DNA of 64,000 nucleotides from the NCBI GenBank assembly GCA_027452215.1, contig DAIDGQ010000025.1, positions 1 through 64,000 on the forward strand. The letters are read 5' to 3'. Positions 35,367 to 45,942 of the stretch are shown piece by piece. The first letter of the stretch is position 1. Every line of letters begins with the position of its first letter. The position numbers and the translations under genes were made by a program. This DNA comes from Granulicella sp. (GTDB lineage: Bacteria > Acidobacteriota > Terriglobia > Terriglobales > Acidobacteriaceae). Under the pieces are notes generated by a model that saw only the letters and a list, made by a program, of their open reading frames with translations, had not been told where the DNA came from and did no database searches.

Positions 35367-38300
35367 CTAGAAGTTGAGCGTCGCGGACAATTGCAAAGCA
35401 CGCGATGCGCCGGCGCCGGTCACCTTGCCGAAGGTGGAGTCCGTCAGGTTGGTGTCAGGATTGTTGAACACCGGATGGTTCAACACGTCGAATGCATCGA
35501 CCCTGAATTGCAGGTCTACCGACTTATACAGTCGGAACGTCCGGGACATTGCTGCGTCGAAGGTTGCCGAGCCGGGTCCGGCATAGACATTTTTCCCCAT
35601 ATTGCCGAGCGCCGGTCCGGACGGCTGAGAAAATTTCGAGGTATCAAACCACAGGCTGTGGGTACCGATACCCTTCAACTTTACAAAGGGTCCATTTTGG
35701 TTTGGGACCTGGGTTGTCCCTGGAGCGTTCAACTGGCTACCACTCGCCGTAAAGAGCAGCGGCGTCCCGGTTTGGAAGAAAACGAGTCCGCTCACCTGCC
35801 ATCCTCCAGCCACTACACCGGCGATCCCATTCTGCAGGAAGGTTGATCCCTTGCCGAATGGAAGCGCATAGATGAAGCTGTTCGAAGACGTGATCGTGTG
35901 GTTGAAAGCGAGAGGAGAATAGTCGCGGTGGGGGTCAATATAGAAGTTGAATCCAGCAAGGCCGCCTCCGCTTGAGAGGTACCCCATTGCCTTCTGATAG
36001 GTGAAGGCAGAGGTGAACTCGAGCCCCTTATCAAATCGATGCGTCAACCTGGCTTGGAGAGAGTTGTAATTCGACGTGGTCTCCTTCGGCAGCAACTCGA
36101 TCGTGGCCGTCGTTCCATAGAGGTTGTAGTACGGTTGTCCCTTCGCACCCGCTCCAGCGACGAAACCAGCATTCAAGTTATAATTGCCGGGAATGAACCT
36201 GCCCTCGTTGCCAACGTAGGAGACGTCGAGCACCCAGGACCCGCCGAACTGCTGCTCGACTGTCACGTTATAGGACATGACCTCCGGATCCCGGTAGTTC
36301 AAGTTCACTGAAGTATAGTTCTGATTTTTCGTCCCAGGGATGATCCCGTCAGACGGGATCTGAGTCGGGGGAATGGTGGGGAAGCCCTTCGACAGCGTCG
36401 CTGGCGTACCATCAGGCAGAAGCGCGGGAGTATAGCTGCTCAGAGGCTCGAACGCCGCATTCTGGCGGACCGGAAAGTTGTACGCATAGTTGTTGTCCTG
36501 GAAGGGCGTTCGGCTGATACCAAACCCTCCTCGCACCACAGTTTTATCGGTGGCTCTAAAGGCGAAGCCGAGACGTGGTTCGAAGTCCGTCCCATTGAAC
36601 CGCATGCCAAGGTTATTCGGCACGTTACCGTAGCCCGAGACGTTTAGAGTGTTCGTTGCGGGATCGTACTGCGAGAAGCCGCCCTTAGCTGAGGGTACCG
36701 CCGGAGGATAAAGCTCCCAACGAATACCGTAGGTCAGGGTAAGCTTCTGCGTCGCGACCCAGGTGTCCTGGATGAATCCGAAGTACAGTGTTTGCCTCCA
36801 CGACGCAGAGTGGACGTTCAGATCGCGCCCGACTTCGCTAGGGAGATCCAGGAGGAAACTGGCAAAGTCGTTCGAGAAGCTCGTCTTGTTGCCAGACTTG
36901 TTGAGGCCCGTCTGACCATCGCGATAACGGAAGACGCCGCGTGGGCTGAAGGTCTGACCTTGCGTCAGGTCATCGCGCACACGTCTCAACTCTCCACCAA
37001 ATTTGATCGAGTGATTGCCCAGGATCTTGGTCCAGTTATTCACTACATCGATGTTGGTCTCTGCACGTATCCATGGGAGACTGGCGCTATATCCCACCAG
37101 CGGAGAAGCGAACCCCGCAATATCCATCCCTACCAGGCCGCTTGTGAACTGATCAAGATTGACTCCGGGAATCCCAAGTGTCGTTGAATCGCTCTTTCCA
37201 TAGTCCGCGGGTGACGCGGTATTTCTGTAGTGGTCGACACCGCCCCGCAGCTCGGTGAAGAGTTTTGAGGTGAAGATATGCGTGTACTCCAGCGCGCCGG
37301 TATAGACCGTATTAACGCCGTTTCCTTCGAAGCCTCCCGCAACCGGTCCGCCGGCCTGGCCAAAGATAGGGGCCTGTAAGGTGTTCGCCCTTTGCCAACT
37401 GAAGCGTCCCGTTAACCGATCTTCCCCGCGCAATTGCTGATCGACTTTTGCGTCGTAGCTGGTCACGTCGGTTTGGAAACCGGTGTTGGCTTGGTAGTTA
37501 TTATTGAGGGTCGCACCCGGAACATTTGGGAGAGGCACAAGCGCCAGGATCTTCTGCGCAGTAGGACTCAACCGGCTAGCCGGAATTACATTTGCCACTC
37601 CATTCGTCACAAACGGCGATCTTCCAGAGCCATCTGGAGCGCCGGTGTTGGGGTCGTAGATAGTAGTCGGACCTGCACTCAAGTCGCCGCTTCGGAAAGC
37701 CGCGGTGGGCACGGTCCAAATGGAGAACTGGCTGGCGTGGTTGCTGTAACGTAGAAAATCGCCAAAAAAGAAGGTCCGGTTTTTAACGATAGGACCGCCC
37801 AGCGTGGCTCCGTAGTAATTATTGGTCGACCGCGGAAAAGCGCCTGTGTTGTTGAAGTAAGTCCGAGCTGCCAGAGCGCTTATCTGGTTGAACTCATAGA
37901 CTGACCCATGAAAGTTATTCGTGCCTGACTTCAAGGTAACGTTGGTCACAGCGCCAGCCGACCTGCCAAACTCAGGCGCGTAGTTGCTGGTTTCCACGTC
38001 AACCGTCGCGATCGCTGCAGCCGGAGGGATATACACCTGCAGCAGTCCGGTGCGCTCATTGTCGTCAATACCTTCAAATTGCATATTGTTCGAAAGCTCT
38101 GACTGACCATTGACCTGAAACGACTGCGAGTTCTGTGCGTCGAAGAAGGAAGAGTGGTCATATATAGGCTTGCTTACACCCGGAACCAGAGACTCCAAGG
38201 CTTGAAAATTCCGTTGCGCGCCAACTGGAAGATCTTCGACCTGCTTCTGATCGATCTGCGCCGTAACATCCGCGCGGTCCGTTTGTAGCAATGCGACATC

Positions 38301-38729
38301 GCTACTCACCGTCACCGTCTGCGACGCGGTCCCAAGTTGTAAGGATAGGTCAACGCGAGTCGTCGTATTCACCGGGACGGTAATATCGCGCTGCTGCTCC
38401 GTCTTAAAACCGTTGCTGACTGCGGTCAGAGTATAGGTGCCCGGCTGTACCAGCGTGAATTCGAAGTTACCGCTACCATTGGTTATGCCGCTGGTTGAGG
38501 TGTTGGTACCTTGATTTGTAAGAGTAAGCGCCACATTCGGGATGGCTCTGCCAGCCGGATCGTTGATGGTACCTACAACCGTGGCGGTAACGGCCTGCCC
38601 GATAAGAGTGGGTGGGCGAACGAGTAGAAGAATTACCGCCAATGCGAAGACGATCATCCTGCACGAAACAAGCAGGATAGATCTGAGGTCTCGGGCTTTG
38701 CGTTGTGATGGGCAGATAACTATCGGCAT
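35367..38729 (-). CDS. Oar-like TonB-dependent receptor (GH79 operon)
   Basis: Outer-membrane importer with the same plan as the other two. A hydrophobic N-terminal segment (MIVFALAVILLLV) is followed by a carboxypeptidase-regulatory-like domain (TATVVGTINDPAGRAIPNVA, NFEFTLVQPGTYTLTAV), a plug (MQFEGIDDNERTG, GRSAGAVTNVTLKSGTNNF) and a barrel ending ALQLSATLNF. It has 1120 residues from ATG 38729, which has GAGG about 11 bases upstream; a longer frame begins at 38777. Its partner gene encodes a GH79 uronidase, so a uronic-acid-containing glycan is the likely ligand (inference). It lacks the 18-bp element found at the first receptor. Confidence 0.9.
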   Translation of the reverse strand: MPIVICPSQRKARDLRSILLVSCRMIVFALAVILLLVRPPTLIGQAVTATVVGTINDPAGRAIPNVALTLTNQGTNTSTSGITNGSGNFEFTLVQPGTYTLTAVSNGFKTEQQRDITVPVNTTTRVDLSLQLGTASQTVTVSSDVALLQTDRADVTAQIDQKQVEDLPVGAQRNFQALESLVPGVSKPIYDHSSFFDAQNSQSFQVNGQSELSNNMQFEGIDDNERTGLLQVYIPPAAAIATVDVETSNYAPEFGRSAGAVTNVTLKSGTNNFHGSVYEFNQISALAARTYFNNTGAFPRSTNNYYGATLGGPIVKNRTFFFGDFLRYSNHASQFSIWTVPTAAFRSGDLSAGPTTIYDPNTGAPDGSGRSPFVTNGVANVIPASRLSPTAQKILALVPLPNVPGATLNNNYQANTGFQTDVTSYDAKVDQQLRGEDRLTGRFSWQRANTLQAPIFGQAGGPVAGGFEGNGVNTVYTGALEYTHIFTSKLFTELRGGVDHYRNTASPADYGKSDSTTLGIPGVNLDQFTSGLVGMDIAGFASPLVGYSASLPWIRAETNIDVVNNWTKILGNHSIKFGGELRRVRDDLTQGQTFSPRGVFRYRDGQTGLNKSGNKTSFSNDFASFLLDLPSEVGRDLNVHSASWRQTLYFGFIQDTWVATQKLTLTYGIRWELYPPAVPSAKGGFSQYDPATNTLNVSGYGNVPNNLGMRFNGTDFEPRLGFAFRATDKTVVRGGFGISRTPFQDNNYAYNFPVRQNAAFEPLSSYTPALLPDGTPATLSKGFPTIPPTQIPSDGIIPGTKNQNYTSVNLNYRDPEVMSYNVTVEQQFGGSWVLDVSYVGNEGRFIPGNYNLNAGFVAGAGAKGQPYYNLYGTTATIELLPKETTSNYNSLQARLTHRFDKGLEFTSAFTYQKAMGYLSSGGGLAGFNFYIDPHRDYSPLAFNHTITSSNSFIYALPFGKGSTFLQNGIAGVVAGGWQVSGLVFFQTGTPLLFTASGSQLNAPGTTQVPNQNGPFVKLKGIGTHSLWFDTSKFSQPSGPALGNMGKNVYAGPGSATFDAAMSRTFRLYKSVDLQFRVDAFDVLNHPVFNNPDTNLTDSTFGKVTGAGASRALQLSATLNF

Positions 38730-39128
38730 TTTATATGGCCTCGAACGGAAGGTAGTCTCCCTACTCGATTGCCGCATTCCGGAGCTTCAACGGAGATGCA
38801 GCGAGGAGGTCGGGGTGCAATGACACGCAACAACAATCGCGACAGGTGAATGCGAGGAGAGTGCAAATACAGCCCCGCATTGTCCTGCTATCAAGAACGG
38901 TGGCGAATATACGGAAGGAATTGGACAGGTGTCAAGCCCATAAAACAATGAGTCTGAGTCCCGCAGACTATTTTGTTGTCACTTGCTAGGAAGTGCCCTA
39001 AACGAGCTCCAAGACAAGTGTGGATTTATGTCGGAGATGGCCGATCATGTTGACCATTGGAACCTAAATCAAAAGGTTTAGAGAGGGTGCTCGCCGAACA
39101 TAGTGAAATAGTGCTATGCTTCCCCCCC
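38730..39128. promoter_or_regulatory. Divergent intergenic region, receptor versus beta-propeller gene
   Basis: About 400 bases holding both promoters. An inverted repeat AGTCTG (38951-38956) / CAGACT (38963-38968) is followed by ATTTTGTTGT on the plus strand and looks like a small terminator or attenuator hairpin. No gene is visible. Confidence 0.4.
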
Positions 39129-40136
39129 ATGAAGAGAACGTTCGCTCTCCGAACAAGTGTGCTGATGTTGCTTGCCCTCAGCTCAGTAGTGCATGCAAAG
39201 GAAAAAGTGGCGTCACCAACACTGATCGTGGTGAATCAAGGTGACCACGATATCAGTGTGATTGATCCTGCGGCAGGGCGTCAGATTGCGACTGTGGACG
39301 TCGGCGGCATTACCGGACACGAAGCTGTTGTGTCACCCGATGGCCGGACCGTCTATGTGCCAGTCTATGGAGACTCCGGCGTTGGACGAGCAGGTACAGA
39401 CGGGAACAGAATGGTGGCCATCGATCTGGCTTCCCGCAAGATCACCGGGACGCTGCAGTTTGATCACGGAGTGCGGCCGCACTGTGTGCGTTATAACTCC
39501 CACGATGGGCTCCTGTATCTGACAACAGAGTTGGATCAGACCATCACTCTGGTCGATCCACACACGCTGAAGATTGTCGGCACCATCCCTACCGGCCAGC
39601 CACAATCGCACATGTTTGTGCTCTCCCCCGATGGTCGGTTTGGCTACACAGCAAACGTCGGTGCGGGAACGGTATCCGTGTTGGATATCGTAGCGCGTAA
39701 TAAGCTCGCGATCATTCCGATCTCTACGAATACACAACGCATCTCGATTTCCAATGATGGCCGGATGGTGTTTACGGCGGACCAGACTAAACCGCGCCTA
39801 GCTGTCATCGACTCCACTAACAACGGAATCAAGACATGGATTGCATTACCCAGCATCGGCTATGGCACCACACCAACGCCTGACGGCCGCTGGTTGCTGG
39901 TCGCCCTACGAACGAATCACCAGATCGCAGTGGTAAATCTGAAGACACTGAGCGTGGCACGAACGCTGGACGTACCCGCAATACCGACAGAGATACTTGT
40001 TCGTCCTGATGGTCGCGTAGCCTACATATCTTGCAGCGGCAAGGCACAGGTGGCAGTTATCGATTTGAACTCCTGGAAGCTGGAAGACTTGATTGACGTC
40101 GGCAAGGGCGCCGACGGACTCGCCTGGGGCTATTAG
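39129..40136 (+). CDS. Secreted YncE-like seven-bladed beta-propeller protein
   Basis: A periplasmic beta-propeller of the YVTN/YncE type, function not known. After a signal peptide (residues 1-22, ending VHAK) come repeated blades: LIVVNQGDHDISVIDPAAG, VVSPDGRTVYVPVYG, TLVDPHTLKIVGTIPTGQ, LSPDGRFGYTANVGAGTVSV, TPDGRWLLVALRTN and RPDGRVAYISCSGKAQVAVI. Length 335. ATG 39129 begins the signal peptide; it is preceded by CCCCCCC rather than a ribosome site, which suggests weak or leaderless translation. A TTG start at 39057 is possible but adds a non-signal extension. It is followed after 80 bases by the Tat oxidoreductase gene, which has its own operator, so it may be a separate unit. Confidence 0.8.
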   Translation: MKRTFALRTSVLMLLALSSVVHAKEKVASPTLIVVNQGDHDISVIDPAAGRQIATVDVGGITGHEAVVSPDGRTVYVPVYGDSGVGRAGTDGNRMVAIDLASRKITGTLQFDHGVRPHCVRYNSHDGLLYLTTELDQTITLVDPHTLKIVGTIPTGQPQSHMFVLSPDGRFGYTANVGAGTVSVLDIVARNKLAIIPISTNTQRISISNDGRMVFTADQTKPRLAVIDSTNNGIKTWIALPSIGYGTTPTPDGRWLLVALRTNHQIAVVNLKTLSVARTLDVPAIPTEILVRPDGRVAYISCSGKAQVAVIDLNSWKLEDLIDVGKGADGLAWGY

Positions 40137-40158
40137 TTCCCAGATATTTCTAAACTTA

Positions 40159-40194
40159 CGGTAATTCCAATTACCGAAACAAACCGGATATAGT
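40159..40194 (+). promoter_or_regulatory. Operator palindrome and promoter before the Tat oxidoreductase
   Basis: CGGTAATTCCAATTACCG (40159-40176) has perfect 8-base arms around two bases, too tight for a hairpin but ideal for a dimeric repressor. TATAGT (40189-40194) is a likely -10, placing the palindrome over the -35 region. It is about 40 bases before the start codon. I did not see a second copy in the window. Confidence 0.62.
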
Positions 40195-40216
40195 TTCAAC
40201 TCACAACGGAGATAAT

Positions 40217-41539
<1,323 letters not shown>

Positions 41540-41624
41540 AGACAACGCTTCCCTGCGCAGCAATTGGGTTGCTAAGCGATACAGAACGATCTAAACAAAC
41601 ACTAAGCGTAATGAGAGGCCTTTG

Positions 41625-42509
41625 ATGAACAACGATATATCCCGCCGGAACTTTCTTCGCAGCAGTGCACTTGTCGCGACTTCCCTTTCCACGGGCAGTG
41701 CGATCACGGCGATGGCACAGAAACACGAAGCAGTGCAGACGTCTTCACCGGTTAAGCTCGGGCTTGCCAGCTACACCTTTCGCAACTTCAGCCGTACGCA
41801 GATGATCGGATACATGAAGCAATTGAATCTGAACGCCCTGAATGCGAAGGACATTAAGGACCACCTGCCCATGGATCCAACGCTGGAGGCTGGCGCGCTG
41901 GCAGATTATGCTGAAGCTGGAATTAGTCTGCATGCAATCGGAACAGTCTATTTCCCGAAAGATGAGGACGATGACATTCGCAGCAAGTTTGAGTACTGCA
42001 GGCGGGCAGGCGCCAAGGTTATCGTCGCGGGAGATCCCGCGCCCGGTACGCTGCCACGCATCGAGAAATTTGTAAAGGAATATGACATCCGTCTGGCAAT
42101 TCACAACCACGGCCCGGAGGACAAGATCTGGCATTCACCGTTGGACATCCTGAAGGTGGTGCATACGATGGATCCGCGCATCGGATGCTGCATCGATGTG
42201 GGCCACACGATGCGAGCAGGCGTCGACCCGGTGCAGGCGATCCGTGCGGTCGGGCCAAGGCTTTTCAACATTCACATGAAGGATCTTACGAACGCAACGG
42301 CGAAGGAAAGTCAGGTCGCAGTCGGTGATGGACTGATGCCGGTGCGAGGAATCTTTCAGGCTCTCATCGCCATGCAATACAAAGGCTTCGTCGACCTCGA
42401 ATACGAAGTTCACGGCGACGATCCCATGCCTGGAGTAGCCACCAGCTTTGCGTATATGCGAGGTGTTCTGGCAGGGATGGGCTACAAAGAAATCCCCAGC
42501 GCGACCTAA
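41625..42509 (+). CDS. Tat-exported xylose-isomerase-like TIM-barrel protein
   Basis: Sugar phosphate isomerase/epimerase superfamily, acting on a sugar or keto-sugar in the periplasm. Tat signal SRRNFLRSSAL, then the barrel start KLGLASYTFRNF, and metal-site segments LAIHNHGPEDK, CIDVGHTMRAG, FNIHMKDLTNA and GFVDLEYEVHGDDP. Length 294. ATG 41625 follows GAGAGG at 7 bases; the TTG just before it is less likely. It lies 85 bases after the oxidoreductase gene and 26 before the cupin gene. Members of this superfamily next to Gfo/Idh/MocA genes can act as keto-glycoside lyases or isomerases; I cannot tell which. Confidence 0.85.
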   Translation: MNNDISRRNFLRSSALVATSLSTGSAITAMAQKHEAVQTSSPVKLGLASYTFRNFSRTQMIGYMKQLNLNALNAKDIKDHLPMDPTLEAGALADYAEAGISLHAIGTVYFPKDEDDDIRSKFEYCRRAGAKVIVAGDPAPGTLPRIEKFVKEYDIRLAIHNHGPEDKIWHSPLDILKVVHTMDPRIGCCIDVGHTMRAGVDPVQAIRAVGPRLFNIHMKDLTNATAKESQVAVGDGLMPVRGIFQALIAMQYKGFVDLEYEVHGDDPMPGVATSFAYMRGVLAGMGYKEIPSAT

Positions 42510-42535
42510 CGTTGAACATGGAAAGGAAGTTGCCT

Positions 42536-43003
42536 ATGAAAGAGATGAATCGTCGAGAGTTAGGTCTTGCGCTATCGGCGTTCGCAGCCCTTGGAGACTT
42601 TTCGGCTGAGGCTCAGAGCGAGGGACTCACTGAAGACGGCCCAAGACTCGTGCACTCGGCGCTGTTTCCCTTTGACAAGCTGCCAGTCAAGACCTCTTCC
42701 AGTGGCATGGAGTCGCGGGCTGTGCTGCGGGGAACATTAGCTACGGGGGAGTACCTCGAGGTGCATGAGACCCTGTTGCCGGCCGGCCAGATGCCACACC
42801 CGCCTCATCGCCATACGCACTCAGAGGTTCTACTTATTCGCGAAGGCGAGCTCGAGGTTGACAGCGATGGGCGGCGAGGCATTGTGACTCCTGGGAGCGT
42901 GATCTTCACGGCGTCGGGAGTGTTGCATAGCTTGAAGAACGTAGGCGAGGGGCCTGCCACCTACTTCGTGGTTGCAGTCGGAATACAAAAGGCGATCACG
43001 TAA
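42536..43003 (+). CDS. Exported cupin-fold protein
   Basis: Small single-domain cupin, possibly a metal-dependent isomerase or an epimerase-type helper. The N-terminus (NRRELGLALSAFAAL) resembles a degenerate Tat signal. The cupin core has HPPHRHTHSEVLLIREGELEV, with His residues placed for metal binding, then GSVIFTASGVLHSLKNVGEGPATYFVV. Length 155 from ATG 42536, which has AAGGAAG at 8 bases; in-frame starts at 42512 and 42518 lie upstream. It is packed between two xylose-isomerase-like genes and so is probably part of the same sugar pathway. Confidence 0.8.
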   Translation: MKEMNRRELGLALSAFAALGDFSAEAQSEGLTEDGPRLVHSALFPFDKLPVKTSSSGMESRAVLRGTLATGEYLEVHETLLPAGQMPHPPHRHTHSEVLLIREGELEVDSDGRRGIVTPGSVIFTASGVLHSLKNVGEGPATYFVVAVGIQKAIT

Positions 43004-43159
43004 ACTTTGGATAGTTTACAGGGTCTGCTAGCCTCTCACATTGATTCGTAAAGATCGACAGTGTCAGGAGAATATTCCTTCGAATCATTCAATCTCGTTG
43101 CCGCAGACTTCCGAAAGGCAGTCAAATTCAATCATCTTGAACGACCAAGGAGTCGCATT

Positions 43160-44125
43160 ATGAATCATCTTTCCAGACGCCAATTTGCAGGGCTCGCCGC
43201 CGCTGCCGCCACCTCAACCATTTTGCCCCGTCGTGCGCATGCAACTGGATCCAAGTTTAAGGTCGGCGTAATCTCAGACGAGATTTCGCAAGATTTCGAT
43301 CACGCGTGTTACGTCATCAGCAAACAGTTTGGACTGCACTGGGTCGAACTGCGCGAGATGTGGGGGAAGAATCTGCAGGTGAGTTCCGATGCAGAGATCG
43401 CACAGGCACAGAAGATTCTCGCCAAGTACAACTTGCAAGTCACGGACATCGGCAGCCCTCTTTACAAGGTCAACTGGCCAGGAGCACCGCTCTCGCAATA
43501 CAGCTCAAAGGCAGATTTGCATGGAGCGAGCGAGACGACACTTCAGAAGCAGCAGGACGTGCTGGTAAGGTCAATCTCGCTCGCTAAGCAGTTTAAAACC
43601 AACAAGGTTCGCTGCTTCGATTTCTGGCGTATCGACGACGTTAAGCCCTATCGCGCGGCCATCAATGCGAAACTGCAGGAGGCTGCGGAGTTCTGCGCGA
43701 AACAAGACATCCTCCTGGTCCTCGAGAACGAATATGCCTGCAATACGGCTACTGGTCGGGAGGCGGGCGCAACCCTTGCGGGCATTCCATCGAAAAACCT
43801 CGCGCTCAACTGGGACCCGGGCAATGCAGTGATGCGTGGCGAGTTGGACGCCTACCCCGGCGGCTGGGATGCGCTGCCGAAAGATCGCATCCATCACTGC
43901 CACGTGAAGAACGCGGTCAAGGACGCAAGCGGCAAAGTCGTCTGGTCGCCGGTCGATATCGGGTACGTTGATTGGACTGCACAGTTCAAGGCACTCGAAG
44001 GCATCGGTTACTCGAACGCTGTTAATCTTGAGACTCACTGGAAGGGTGGAGGAACACCTGAGGCCTCAACGATTCGAAGCTGGGAGGGCATGAAAAAGGA
44101 CCTGCAACAGGCTGGAGCAATCTAG
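43160..44125 (+). CDS. Tat-exported xylose-isomerase-like TIM-barrel protein
   Basis: Second barrel of the sugar phosphate isomerase/epimerase superfamily in this set. Tat signal LSRRQFAGLAAAAATST; metal-site segments ILLVLENEYACNT, LNWDPGNAVMRG, HHCHVKNAVKD and AVNLETHWKGGG. Length 321. AAGGAG lies 8 bases before ATG 43160; a longer frame from 43061 has no ribosome site. The 157-base gap after the cupin gene may contain its own promoter (AAACTTTGGATAGTTTACA near 43000 is suggestive). Substrate unknown. Confidence 0.85.
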   Translation: MNHLSRRQFAGLAAAAATSTILPRRAHATGSKFKVGVISDEISQDFDHACYVISKQFGLHWVELREMWGKNLQVSSDAEIAQAQKILAKYNLQVTDIGSPLYKVNWPGAPLSQYSSKADLHGASETTLQKQQDVLVRSISLAKQFKTNKVRCFDFWRIDDVKPYRAAINAKLQEAAEFCAKQDILLVLENEYACNTATGREAGATLAGIPSKNLALNWDPGNAVMRGELDAYPGGWDALPKDRIHHCHVKNAVKDASGKVVWSPVDIGYVDWTAQFKALEGIGYSNAVNLETHWKGGGTPEASTIRSWEGMKKDLQQAGAI

Positions 44126-44405
44126 CAACTTCTCCGCTCTGCGTAGCACCACGCGTCGAGTGCGGCACCAAGGTCAACAACTAATTGCTCGAGACTTTCC
44201 GTCGTCGGTCTTCGTACTTCGGATATGTGGTTCAGCCCACTATTTCTGCCACCGCGCGCTGGTGCCAGACTCAACCGATCGTTGCTTTTCGGCTTGTCCG
44301 ATTAGGAGTAGACGCTGTGTTTGCGAGGCTCTCCACGGTGAGCCTTCGAATTTGCCTTCGATCTTTTAGACGCAGCGGAATATTCAACTACCGAAGAGAG
44401 CTCCT

Positions 44406-45575
44406 ATGAACCGCAAGCCCTCGACTCATTTTGCGTTCACCGGCCGCAAGAGCGCATCGAACAAGATGCCGCGTGAGATCAACCGCAATCTCGTCTTCAA
44501 TCTCATCCGGATTCACCAGCCGCTTTCTCGAGCCGACCTAGCCCGGATCTCAGGACTACAGCGCAGTACGATCTCCCTCATCGTCGACGTTCTCATCCGT
44601 GAGCGTTGGATATCGGAGGGTTCAACGGTGAGTCTTCCTCGTGGTAGAAGCCCGACCGTTCTTCACCTGAACAATCAGCGTGCAGTAATTGCTCTTGACA
44701 TTCAACCGTCGGAGATCAGCGTGGCGGCCATCGATCTGGGCGGCATGATCATCGCTCAGAATAAGGTCCCTCTTCCGGCAGATCCCACGAAGGTCATCCA
44801 GACGATCGTTCGCGAGGTAAAGAAGATTCTTGCGATCAATGGCCGCTCCTTCGATGGTATCGGCATTAGTATTCCCGGGCGTCCCGAAACCAGTCCGGAG
44901 AATCCTGTATTTACTCCTAGAATCTTATGGCCAGTTCTTGAGTTGAAAAGGAAGCTTCAGCGCACCACGAGTCTGCGCGTGAAGATGGACAACGTAGCCA
45001 ACGCCTGCGTGCTCTCAGAGGTATGGTTCGGTGAAAGCGATGGGCTTCATGACCTAGTCGTCGTAAATGTGTCTGAAGGGATCGGCGCCGGCATCTTTGT
45101 CAACGGTCGCATTCTCCGCGGCAGGGACGGCATGGCCGGTGAGTTCGGTCATGTTCAGATTGAAAGCGATGGCCCGCTGTGCCCTTGCGGTGGCACAGGC
45201 TGCTGGGAGAGTTTCGCATCCAATCGTGCAGCCCTCCGCTACTTCCAGGAGATCACTGGCAAGCCCAGTCCCCCTAGCTTTGAGGCATTGCTGCGTCTGG
45301 CACAGAACGGCAATGACTTCGCCGTTCAGGCTATCAACAAAATGTCGTTGTCGCTCGGACGCGGCCTCCGCATGATCGCTTCCGCACTAGCTCCCACAGA
45401 GATTGTAGTGGTCGGCGAGATCACCAATGCCTGGTATCTCTTTGGCCCGAAGATAGAAGCCGAGATGAAGCACAATTCCCTGCCTAACCCTCCCAGGCTG
45501 CGACCTTCCGTTGAGGCCAATACGGCTCGCCTGCGCAGCGCGGTTGCACTGGTAATGAGTGAAGTCGCGCTCTGA
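44406..45575 (+). CDS. ROK-family transcription regulator (NagC/XylR type)
   Basis: Sugar-responsive repressor, cytoplasmic. Residues about 25-80 form a MarR-like winged helix (NLVFNLIRIHQPLSRADLAR, ISGLQRSTISLIVDVLI), followed by the ROK fold with EGIGAGIFVNGRILRG, GEFGHVQIESDGPLC and the zinc motif CPCGGTGCWE. The kinase phosphate loop D-x-G-G-T is not intact (ALDIQPSEISVAAIDLGG), so this is a regulator and not a sugar kinase. Length 389. GAGAG precedes ATG 44406. It lies in front of GH31 and transporter genes and behind the Tat set; it may control either. Palindromes at 40159 and in the 18-bp element are possible targets. Confidence 0.88.
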   Translation: MNRKPSTHFAFTGRKSASNKMPREINRNLVFNLIRIHQPLSRADLARISGLQRSTISLIVDVLIRERWISEGSTVSLPRGRSPTVLHLNNQRAVIALDIQPSEISVAAIDLGGMIIAQNKVPLPADPTKVIQTIVREVKKILAINGRSFDGIGISIPGRPETSPENPVFTPRILWPVLELKRKLQRTTSLRVKMDNVANACVLSEVWFGESDGLHDLVVVNVSEGIGAGIFVNGRILRGRDGMAGEFGHVQIESDGPLCPCGGTGCWESFASNRAALRYFQEITGKPSPPSFEALLRLAQNGNDFAVQAINKMSLSLGRGLRMIASALAPTEIVVVGEITNAWYLFGPKIEAEMKHNSLPNPPRLRPSVEANTARLRSAVALVMSEVAL

Positions 45576-45942
45576 AGAGTTCGACAGACAACAGCATTTT
45601 CTTGGCTCTCTTCTCGGGGATTGCTGGCAAATTTCTGCCCATATCGTGGGTAATTTCACCGATTCGATCCTGGCGCAGCTCCGATGTAGAACTCTACTAG
45701 ACCAGAGATGCCTTTTAATTTTACGAGTCAGCGTTGCCCATAACCACCATCGCTGAGACATCCAACTATTATTGAAGCAGCAGGCCGGACTAAAGAGAGC
45801 ATCTAGGACAGGACAAATCACGAAATCGCTTCGTTATGAGCCTCAATCAGGGCTGACACGACGCGCAGATAACACCTATGGTCTGGTTGCCAATCGCAGT
45901 CTGGATAGTTCTAAGTCCGATATCAAGTTAGGTAAATGCGGA

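Noticed and set aside
38951-38968. Hairpin plus T-rich tract as a terminator or small RNA end
   Set aside because: No upstream plus-strand gene or RNA is visible; only a 6-base stem. Noted within the intergenic entry only.
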